From positions 1 through 36,513 of the forward strand of contig JANQRQ010000310.1 in assembly GCA_028284485.1 (NCBI GenBank): a stretch of DNA of 36,513 nucleotides, in the 5' to 3' direction. A model generated the notes under the pieces. The model had not been told where the DNA came from and did not search any database. It saw nothing but the letters and a program-made list of their open reading frames with translations. A program made the position numbers and the translations under genes. This stretch comes from Planctomycetaceae bacterium. GTDB taxonomy: Bacteria > Planctomycetota > Planctomycetia > Planctomycetales > Planctomycetaceae. The stretch's first letter is position 1. Every line of letters starts with the position of its first letter. Shown piece after piece: positions 26,606-33,439 of the stretch.

Positions 26606-27039
26606 ATTCTTTCTGTCAACAATTATTCGAGAATCGAGACCAGGATCTAATGATATAACTAACCACTGAAGCCACGCAGTGTTTCGGTCCTTCATGTTAA
26701 GGTGACGCCAATCGCAGCAACAAATTTGTTCAACCAGCGGTAGAGATGAGGATGCATTCTACGTTCTTTTCGTTGGACCGGCTACTTTTTCGCCACATCA
26801 ATCGCGACATACTTGGCATTGCGATCTGGCTTGTTGCCGATGTAAGTGTGACTGATCAAGCCCTAACTCGATGTACAATCGGTGGACGAAGCGCAGGACT
26901 CAGCTGGAATGTCTGTAATTCGTGCGTTATTCTTGGTTGCAAGGATTGAAATCTCGAATTCTTCATTTAAGCGTCACATCTGGCGGACAATTCTGCTTCC
27001 TCGCAAGAACTCAATGACTCGGCACAACATCGACCTCAT
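26606..27039. other. Divergent gap upstream of the transporter fusion
   Basis: These 434 bases separate the ASST-like gene (minus) from the transporter fusion (plus). A perfect 12-base palindrome AACAAATTTGTT lies at 26719-26730, and could be an operator. A 67-codon frame at 26746-26949 has no recognisable domain. I see no strong promoter pair or ribosome site close to the ATG at 27040. Confidence 0.35.
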
Positions 27040-29241
27040 ATGACCGAAAGTCCGAACAAACCCGGGAAACAGCGGCGATTTACCACTCAAATTATCGCCG
27101 CCTTGATACTGGGAATCGCATGGGGACTGTTCTGGGGAGAGTCCGGTAGTTGGGTCAAGTGGATTGGCGATGCTTTTGTCGGCTTGCTGCAAATGTCTGT
27201 GTTGCCGTACGTCGCAGTTTCGCTGACGTTTAACGTTGGGCGACTGTCTGCGGGGCAAGGGAGCAAGCTGGCTCGTGCCGTCATTATTCCGTTACTTTTG
27301 CTTTGGAGCATCGGCATCCTCACCTTGGGCGTCATGGCACTCTCCTTCCCAGCCTGGAAGGCCGGTTCCTTTTACAGCACCAGTATGCTGGAAGAACCCA
27401 CCAGCCCCGAATGGCTCGACCTGTTCATCCCCACCAATCCCTTTTACTCCCTCACGAACAGCCTCGTCCCAGCTGTCGTCCTGTTTTCGTTAGGCCTCGG
27501 AATTGCCTTGATTCCCGTTTCCCGAAAAGAGTCACTCCTGGCTCAGCTTGAAGCGCTCGTCGATGGTCTCACACACTTGAACCGCCTCGTCGTCCGCTTA
27601 TCACCCATCGGTATCTTCGGAATTGTTGGCCATGCCTCTGGGACGATGTCACTTGCACAAATGGGGCTACTGCAAGGATATTTGCTTGTTTATGGATCCG
27701 CGGCAGCGTTGCTGAGCCTATGGGTGTTGCCGGCCTTGGTTGCTTGCTGCACTCCGTTCTCTCAACGAGAGGTATTGAGAGCCTCTCGCGATGCTCTTTT
27801 GACAGCATTCATCATCGGTAACTCATTCGCAGTCTTGCCGATGATTATCGAAGCTATCAAGCGAATAATGGGCCGCCTTAGTCTCGACCCAGATGAAACT
27901 TCGCACAGTCCGGAGTATCTCGTTCCGTTAGCCTATCCTGTGCCGGACATTGGTCGCATCGTGGGGTTGGTTTTTATTCCATTCGCGGCTTGGTTCTACG
28001 GCATGCAGATTGATCCGACAATTTATCCACAATTGATCGGCGTCGGATTTGTCGGCGCGTTCGCCAAACCAGTGGTTACTGTTCCCCTACTGTTAAACCT
28101 TGCAGAGATTCCCAGTGACATTTTTAATTTGTATGTGGCCGTCGGTATTATCGCAAGCCGCTTTGGTGACCTGATGAAGGCGATGCATTTGATCGTCTTT
28201 TCGCTGTTGGCCGCCAGTTTGCTGGTCGGTGCATTCCGATTACATCCTCGGAGATTACTAACTCGAGGTGTGGCGACTGTTGTCATCGCGGGAGCTTCGG
28301 TTCTTGCGATTCGAATGTTTCTATTCTACTCGTTTGAAGAGTCGTTCAATAAAGATGACCTCGCTCGTTCGCGTCAGCTTCAAGGCGATATCGTTCCCGC
28401 AACAATCGTCAAACAGTCGACTCCCAATTCATCCCCACTAGTGGATGGCCGCGGTCGCATGAATCGAATTGTCGAGCAAGGCGTCATTCGAATTGGCATC
28501 GATACTGACGAATTGCCATTTTCGTATTTCAACAAAGATGGCCAATTGGTTGGCTTTGACATCGACATGGCCCATCAACTGGCTCTTGAATTGAACGTTT
28601 CGATAGAGTTCGTCCCGTTTGTTAGCAACGTTGAAGAGTTATTACGGGACGATCATATCGATGTCGCCATGTCCGGCCTGGAGGGCACGGTGAAGCGCGC
28701 CATGGAATTCCCGCACGTGCAGCCGTACATGGACGTCACCGTGGCATTGGTTGTCCCTGACCATCGCCGTCATGAACTACGATCGTTGGATCGATTGCGC
28801 AAAACTCTTCCCGGCCAAAGTCGACTGCGAATCGCTGTCATCGCCAATAGTCGGGCCGCGGAAGTCTTGCTCGAACAGGTCCAGACTGGTGGCATGTGGG
28901 ATATCGATTTGGTCGAACTCGCCTCGGAACGCGATTTCTTCGAGAGCCAACCTTCGGTGGCTGACGTGCTCATTACCAGCGCAGAAGTAGGATCGGCTTG
29001 GACGCTCAAGCATCCCGAATTCAGCGTCGTCAAACCGGTCGACTTGGATGTGCGTCTGCCGTTGTATTACCTCGTCGCCGATGAGTCTCGGCTGGAGGAG
29101 TTCCTGGAGTATTGGCTAGAGCTGACTCGCCGAAACGGCACGATCGATGATTTTTACAACTATTGGATTCTCGGCCTCGACGAACAAAACCAGCAACCAC
29201 GTTGGTGCATCGCTCGGAATATTTTGGGGTGGATTGACTAG
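27040..29241 (+). CDS. Fusion of an SDF/DAACS-like symporter with a family 3 solute-binding domain
   Basis: The 733-residue product joins two parts. Residues about 15-400 form a polytopic membrane domain of the dicarboxylate/amino acid:cation symporter (SDF/GltP) fold: FVGLLQMSVLPYVAVSL, RLSPIGIFGIVGHASGT and TAFIIGNSFAVLPMIIEAI are recognisable family blocks. An additional membrane segment follows at 410-428. Residues about 475-713 are a periplasmic solute-binding domain of family 3 (SBP_bac_3): GVIRIGIDTDELPFSYF, GQLVGFDIDMAHQLA, and the ligand Arg in GTVKRAMEF (R553). The topology places the binding domain outside. The usual NMDG and serine-rich motifs of the symporter are replaced (PDIG at 302-305, GNS at 260-262). 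Amino acid or related carboxylate uptake or sensing is likely; substrate and coupling ion are unknown. Confidence 0.87.
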   Translation: MTESPNKPGKQRRFTTQIIAALILGIAWGLFWGESGSWVKWIGDAFVGLLQMSVLPYVAVSLTFNVGRLSAGQGSKLARAVIIPLLLLWSIGILTLGVMALSFPAWKAGSFYSTSMLEEPTSPEWLDLFIPTNPFYSLTNSLVPAVVLFSLGLGIALIPVSRKESLLAQLEALVDGLTHLNRLVVRLSPIGIFGIVGHASGTMSLAQMGLLQGYLLVYGSAAALLSLWVLPALVACCTPFSQREVLRASRDALLTAFIIGNSFAVLPMIIEAIKRIMGRLSLDPDETSHSPEYLVPLAYPVPDIGRIVGLVFIPFAAWFYGMQIDPTIYPQLIGVGFVGAFAKPVVTVPLLLNLAEIPSDIFNLYVAVGIIASRFGDLMKAMHLIVFSLLAASLLVGAFRLHPRRLLTRGVATVVIAGASVLAIRMFLFYSFEESFNKDDLARSRQLQGDIVPATIVKQSTPNSSPLVDGRGRMNRIVEQGVIRIGIDTDELPFSYFNKDGQLVGFDIDMAHQLALELNVSIEFVPFVSNVEELLRDDHIDVAMSGLEGTVKRAMEFPHVQPYMDVTVALVVPDHRRHELRSLDRLRKTLPGQSRLRIAVIANSRAAEVLLEQVQTGGMWDIDLVELASERDFFESQPSVADVLITSAEVGSAWTLKHPEFSVVKPVDLDVRLPLYYLVADESRLEEFLEYWLELTRRNGTIDDFYNYWILGLDEQNQQPRWCIARNILGWID

Positions 29242-29383
29242 GCGGTTATCGAGGTTTCGGCGAGTTTGAACTCGACGCGCCAATTTAGCCCACCTCGCAG
29301 TGCGCAACTCAAATTCCAGGTAAGCACCTGACAATCATAAGATTGGATCGATGGCTCAAAAAGGACGTCGGAGAACGAATTCA

Positions 29384-30787
29384 TCAGTCGTCGGCGATCT
29401 CCAACCCGAGGATCGATATGTCGTCCTTGGGACCATTCTTGTGGCACCAGCGCTCGACTGACTTCAGCAGCAACGACACACTGTCGTCCAAGGACTGCGA
29501 TTTCCCGAGTTCGATCATCTCAAGCATCTGCTTGTTCGTGAACTGATTCAAGTTTTCATCCATGCCTTCCGGAACACCATCGGAATAAAGGTAGAGGCGA
29601 TCCCCTGGCTGCAATTGGATTTGTTGATCGTCGTACTCGAAATCATCGACCCAACCGATTGCCATTCCGATGCCTTCAATGAGCTGCGGTGCGCCATCTC
29701 GTGGGACGTGGACAACGGGCTCGTGGCCGGCCGAAACGAATCGAAATACCAGCTCATCGAGATCGAGCAACCCATAGGCCATTGTGAAGTACAGGCCGTT
29801 CTGTTCTTCCATGGGAAATCGCCGATTCAACTCTTCTGCAACTTCCGCAGGAGGTACAACACGAGGTTGGTCTTGTCCTTCGCGCGCTTGCACAAGGACT
29901 GAAGAAGCCGATACCTGTCGCGTCAAAAGTCGTCCGATTGTTACCGACAACAGCGAGGGGCCCACACCGTGACCGCTGACGTCTGCCACGTAGACTGCGA
30001 TATGTTTTTCGTCCAGGGCAAACAGGTTGAGAAAATCACCGGCCAATTCGTCACAGGGAAGATACTTCCACGCGAACCGCACCTTGGGATTTTCCGGAAC
30101 GGATGTCGGCAGCAGCGACTGCTGAATTCTCGCCGCCGCCTGTAGATCGCGTGACATCCGGGTATTGGCCGTTTCGAGCTGCTCATTGAGCGCTTCTAAT
30201 TCTTGATTCCAACGAGTCAGTTGCTCCTTGGCAGCTGTCAATTCCTCGTTGCTTCGGATCAGTTCATGGTTTTTTTCGACGGCATTCTCGAACGTCGAAA
30301 CCAATAGATTCAATACTTGTTGGCGGCCGGCTTTCACCGTGTAACGTGTACCACCGAGCGTCACGTCGAGTTGTTGCTCTTCTTCGTCATCGGCGAGTGG
30401 TGTCTCCAATAGCGAACGCACGCGCGAGATGAGAAATTCTGGATCGTAGGGTTTGGTAACGTAGTTATCGGCACCGCAATGCAAGCCCTTAATAATGTCT
30501 TGCGCGTCAGAAAGTGTGGAAAGCAGGATGAATGGAATCGATCGCAGCTCGGCATCATTCTTAACAGCGCTACACAGCTCGTAACCGGTCATCACCGGCA
30601 TTTCGATGTCCGAAATCACTAGCGTTGGCCGCTTTTGGCGGATCATTTCCAGTCCGATCTGGCCGTTTTCAGCCGTTCGAACGTCGTAGCCGGATTGCTG
30701 GAGTTTGTCCGCCAGGATCTTGGCCTGAATCCGACTGTCTTCAACGACCAACAAGGACTCTGCTGCGGATGGTGTGGAACCGCTCAC
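29384..30787 (-). CDS. Response regulator with SpoIIE/PP2C phosphatase output (RsbU-like)
   Basis: The 467-residue product has a receiver domain at about 11-130: acidic pair E16-D17, phosphorylation site D60 in LVISDIEMPV, and Lys in YVTKPYD. A coiled-coil linker follows at about 165-225 (rich in Glu, Leu and Gln), then a SpoIIE/PP2C-type phosphatase at about 235-465. The metal-binding Asp are visible in ELAGDF (D251) and ADVSGHG (D269), and GDRLYLYSDGVPEG and DDISIL close the domain. Such proteins dephosphorylate anti-sigma-factor antagonists (partner switching) when the receiver is phosphorylated. It is the last gene of the che operon, 18 bases after cheB. No antagonist or anti-sigma gene is in the window. 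CheA is the likely phosphodonor, which is an inference from position. Confidence 0.92.
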   Translation of the reverse strand: MSGSTPSAAESLLVVEDSRIQAKILADKLQQSGYDVRTAENGQIGLEMIRQKRPTLVISDIEMPVMTGYELCSAVKNDAELRSIPFILLSTLSDAQDIIKGLHCGADNYVTKPYDPEFLISRVRSLLETPLADDEEEQQLDVTLGGTRYTVKAGRQQVLNLLVSTFENAVEKNHELIRSNEELTAAKEQLTRWNQELEALNEQLETANTRMSRDLQAAARIQQSLLPTSVPENPKVRFAWKYLPCDELAGDFLNLFALDEKHIAVYVADVSGHGVGPSLLSVTIGRLLTRQVSASSVLVQAREGQDQPRVVPPAEVAEELNRRFPMEEQNGLYFTMAYGLLDLDELVFRFVSAGHEPVVHVPRDGAPQLIEGIGMAIGWVDDFEYDDQQIQLQPGDRLYLYSDGVPEGMDENLNQFTNKQMLEMIELGKSQSLDDSVSLLLKSVERWCHKNGPKDDISILGLEIADD

Positions 30788-30805
30788 GTGAACTCCTTTT
30801 GCAAA

Positions 30806-31891
30806 CTATGGCCGACGACTGCGTTTGACATGCCTCATCACCGCAGGTGCAATTTTTCCCAGTGGTAAGGTTCGATCGGCCAGTTTTTCCTCAATAATCG
30901 CTTTCGGCATACCGTATACAACACAGTCTTCCTGATGCTGCGCGAAGACAAAACCGCCGTGCTGCTTCAAGGACCGACAACTTTCTAAACCATCGCGTCC
31001 CATCCCCGTCATAATAACAACCAGGGCATTTCCATTGAGTAAATCGATTGTCGATCGGACGAGATAGTCAACCGACGGTCGAATTCCATTTTCGGGGGGA
31101 TCGTCATTGACTCTCACTGCCAGATCGTTTTCGTCGCCCGCTAGCTTCATTTGCTTGCCGCCTTGAGCGATGATGACGCGGCCGGCAACAGCCTGCATGC
31201 GGTCCTGAGCTTCGACGACTTCGATATCGCACGTTTCGTCAAGACGCTTCGCAAGAGATAGCGTATATTTGGCAGGCATATGCTGCACAACAAGCACTGG
31301 AACCGGCATATCGGCAGGCAGTCTTGAGAGCACGACTTTGAGTGCTTCCGGACCGCCTGTCGAAGTTCCGATAATGACAGCCTGGCAAGGCGCATGCGGC
31401 GTCGGCGCCGTCTCGACGACGTCGTCGGCTTTGACAATTCTCTGCTTGGCTGAACGTGTCCAACGGCGACGCTTGGTCGAAGATTCACGAAAGGCGATGA
31501 TTCTCTGTTCCAGGCCGTCTCGCAGTTGCTGCCGATTGGAAACTGAATCGTTACTCGATGGCTTCAAAATAAAGTCGAACGCACCTTCCAGGAGCGCGTC
31601 GGTGGTCACTTGTGCCCCTTCGGAGGTAAAGCTACTAACCATGATCGCTTTGGGGCGGAGGCGTCGGCGTTTGATCTCTCTTAGCACTTCAATGCCGTCC
31701 ATGTTCGGCATTTGCACATCCAGCGTCAGAAGGTCGGGGTCCAATTCTTCGATTCGTTTCAAAGCTTCGACACCATTCTTGGCGATTCCAACAATTGTCG
31801 CATTATCGATATCGCGCAAAACGTTCTGGATCGACTGGCGGTATAACGCCGAATCGTCAACAACGAGAATCTTTGTCGGAAGTGAACTCAA
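30806..31891 (-). CDS. cheB: Chemotaxis protein-glutamate methylesterase CheB
   Basis: CheB removes methyl groups from chemoreceptors and deamidates Gln, countering CheR. The 361-residue product has a receiver domain (1-125) with phosphorylation site D58 in LLTLDVQMPNMDG and K110 in FILKP. A basic linker (135-165) follows, then the esterase domain (168-355). The catalytic triad is visible: S177 in GTSTGGPEAL, H204 in VVQHMP and D300 in TGMGRDG. Length and arrangement are standard, so it should be a fully active phosphorylation-controlled enzyme. It lies between cheY and the SpoIIE-type regulator with short gaps of 11 and 18 bases. Its presence with cheR implies methylated receptors elsewhere in the genome, as none is in this window. 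Confidence 0.96.
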   Translation of the reverse strand: MSSLPTKILVVDDSALYRQSIQNVLRDIDNATIVGIAKNGVEALKRIEELDPDLLTLDVQMPNMDGIEVLREIKRRRLRPKAIMVSSFTSEGAQVTTDALLEGAFDFILKPSSNDSVSNRQQLRDGLEQRIIAFRESSTKRRRWTRSAKQRIVKADDVVETAPTPHAPCQAVIIGTSTGGPEALKVVLSRLPADMPVPVLVVQHMPAKYTLSLAKRLDETCDIEVVEAQDRMQAVAGRVIIAQGGKQMKLAGDENDLAVRVNDDPPENGIRPSVDYLVRSTIDLLNGNALVVIMTGMGRDGLESCRSLKQHGGFVFAQHQEDCVVYGMPKAIIEEKLADRTLPLGKIAPAVMRHVKRSRRP

Positions 31892-31902
31892 AATTACGAT
31901 TC

Positions 31903-32289
31903 CTACGGAAGACGATCGGCGACCAGATACTTCGTGAAAAAGCTGCGTAAATCAGCCTTTTCAAATGGCTTGACGATAAAGTCAATCGCACCGGCTTGAA
32001 TGCACTCCGCCAGCTTTTCTTTTTGGTTGACGGCGCTCACCATCACGACGCGGGCCTGAGGATCGTTTTCCATCATCTGCTTGAGTGCTGCAACACCATC
32101 CACTTTTGGCATTACGATGTCCAGCGTGACCAAGTCCGGCCTTTCCTGCTGGTACATCGCGACGGCTTCCTCCCCATCTTTGGCTTCGCCTGCGATTGAC
32201 CAACCTGCGTCTTCGGCAATCTCCTTGATGCGTTTGCGCATTATCAAGGCGTCGTCAACGATTAAAACTCGCTTTGCAGTCATGGCCAT
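31903..32289 (-). CDS. cheY: CheY-type single-domain response regulator
   Basis: The 128-residue product is a stand-alone receiver domain. It has the acidic pair D12-D13 (LIVDDALIM), phosphorylation site D57 (LVTLDIVMP), the conserved Ser S85 (VMVSAV) and K107 (FIVKPF). There is no output domain. It sits between cheD and cheB and would be phosphorylated by the operon's CheA and dephosphorylated by CheC. The aromatic switch residue (Tyr in E. coli CheY) is Phe in FIVKPF context, here at F104. Whether it binds a flagellar motor, a pilus or nothing else cannot be told. The start could be the ATG at 32289 or the next Met two codons on; the difference is slight. Confidence 0.92.
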   Translation of the reverse strand: MAMTAKRVLIVDDALIMRKRIKEIAEDAGWSIAGEAKDGEEAVAMYQQERPDLVTLDIVMPKVDGVAALKQMMENDPQARVVMVSAVNQKEKLAECIQAGAIDFIVKPFEKADLRSFFTKYLVADRLP

Positions 32290-32301
32290 GCCTCATTCAC
32301 A

Positions 32302-32784
32302 TCACAAATTGACCGGGTCCTGGCCAACAATCTCAATCACAACTTCGCCATTTTCTGTCTTTAGCAGCATGCGTCGCCCTTGTTCACCCCCGCAATGTTT
32401 CGCAAGGACTGGTATTCCCAATTCCGCAAGGAGTCGCTCGCACGAATCAATATTCTGCTGACCGATACTGACGACCGCGGAATTTGAAAACATGCTCGCC
32501 CCACCGGCCAATTTGGCAACCAAACTCAATTCGCAATTGGCCAGCGTTTCCATTTGCTCGATCAATGCAGGAATCGCTGTGTCCACAAACTTGCCTGGTC
32601 GATCCGTCTGCTGACGTGCCTGGGGCAAGACGACATGAGCCAGCCCACCAATTCTTCTTCGTCGGTCATACAACGCTACACCAATGCATGACCCCAATAA
32701 CGTGCGTAGTTCTGCACCATCGCAGGCGACAGCCATTTCGCCCATTCGAATCGAAGCGGTTGCAGCACTACCTAGTTCTTCCAC
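32302..32784 (-). CDS. cheD: Chemoreceptor glutamine deamidase CheD
   Basis: CheD deamidates receptor Gln residues and binds CheC, raising its phosphatase activity. Read from the GTG at 32784 the product is 160 residues, the usual CheD length. It has the catalytic Cys in LLGSCIGVALYD (C33) and His in GLAHVVLP (H50), spaced 17 residues apart as in characterised CheD. The later block AKLAGGASMFSN carries the conserved Gly-rich loop. A longer frame starts at 32928 but would overlap cheC by 128 bases and lacks a good ribosome site. The GTG is preceded by GAGGAG with nine bases between. It lies 17 bases after cheC and 12 before cheY, consistent with joint translation. Start choice is confident but rests on spacing and family length. 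Confidence 0.93.
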   Translation of the reverse strand: MEELGSAATASIRMGEMAVACDGAELRTLLGSCIGVALYDRRRRIGGLAHVVLPQARQQTDRPGKFVDTAIPALIEQMETLANCELSLVAKLAGGASMFSNSAVVSIGQQNIDSCERLLAELGIPVLAKHCGGEQGRRMLLKTENGEVVIEIVGQDPVNL

Positions 32785-32793
32785 GATCCAATG

Positions 32794-32799
32794 CTCCTC
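32794..32799 (-). promoter_or_regulatory. Ribosome binding site deciding the cheD start
   Basis: On the minus strand GAGGAG lies nine bases before GTG at 32784. It overlaps the end of cheC's stop region, as expected for coupled genes. No in-frame ATG has an equivalent site. Confidence 0.65.
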
Positions 32800-32800
32800 G

Positions 32801-33439
32801 TCACTCGGAATCCTTGAGTCGTTTCGATAATCGAGACATTGGTTCGGCATCGGGAACGAACAACAAAGTCCAGTGGACTGGAGTCCCATCGATCTCGAAT
32901 TTTGTCCGGGCCAAAATGACATTATCACCGACCATAGCCTGTTCCATCAAAGCGAACTCCAGAAGGCTTTCTGCAAAATCGCGACGGAATTGTGGCGGCG
33001 ACGGCAGAATTTCAATCGGCTCGCCAGGCTTTGACAGGTGATTCGACAAGGCATTCAAGTAGGCACAGCACAGAATGTTTGTTGTTTCCAAGGCTGCCGA
33101 CGTTGAAATGTCCGTCCAACCTTCGCCTTCGTCGAACTGCTGTTCGAGAAGCATTTCCGCTAAGGCAAATCCACTAGCATCATCAAATGCCAGTATCATT
33201 TTTCCGCTCAACAGCCCGTGCATGTCCGTCGCGCAGAAACAAATTGGTTCATCACCGGCCGCCAGTAGGCTTGTCGCCTCTTCTAATGGAATCTGTTCAA
33301 ATGCATCGATCTCAATCACCGACGATTTGGCAATCCACAGAGCCAATGCGCGCGACGCCTCAATTGAGCCCTCGTGGAAGAGTTTCTGCAAAGCCGATAG
33401 CTGATCAGCATTGAGCAAGCTAAGACTCCTTTCGGTCAA
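32801..33439 (-). CDS. cheC: CheY-P phosphatase of the CheC family
   Basis: The 212-residue product has a CheC/CheX/FliY-type fold. One phosphatase motif S-x3-E-x2-N is visible at S114-E118-N121 (SAALETTN), followed by the Pro in the PIEILPSPP loop at about 146. The corresponding N-terminal motif (LFHEGSIEASRALALW) is degenerate, so only one active half is expected, unlike CheC of Bacillus, which keeps two. Family members dephosphorylate CheY-P, and CheC also binds CheD. It overlaps cheA by four bases (33436-33439, ATGA on this strand) and is followed by cheD, the classical partner. The C-terminal 60 residues (NVILARTKFEIDGTPVHWTL) form the last beta region. The call at family level is secure; naming it CheC rather than CheX rests on the cheD neighbour. 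Confidence 0.85.
   Translation of the reverse strand: MTERSLSLLNADQLSALQKLFHEGSIEASRALALWIAKSSVIEIDAFEQIPLEEATSLLAAGDEPICFCATDMHGLLSGKMILAFDDASGFALAEMLLEQQFDEGEGWTDISTSAALETTNILCCAYLNALSNHLSKPGEPIEILPSPPQFRRDFAESLLEFALMEQAMVGDNVILARTKFEIDGTPVHWTLLFVPDAEPMSRLSKRLKDSE

Noticed and set aside
25646..26650. Plus-strand open frame of 334 codons opposite the ASST-like gene
   Set aside because: Its translation has no recognisable domain, while the minus strand gives a signal peptide and clear propeller motifs.
26746..26949. Small plus-strand frame of 67 codons
   Set aside because: A weak purine-rich stretch precedes it, but the product has no signal, domain or coding bias that I can see.
31269..31937. 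Plus-strand open frame of 222 codons opposite cheB
   Set aside because: CheB motifs on the minus strand are complete; the plus frame is low-complexity, rich in Ser and Arg.
32785..32928. N-terminal extension of cheD
   Set aside because: It overlaps cheC by 128 bases and gives a protein longer than the family; the GTG at 32784 has the better ribosome site.
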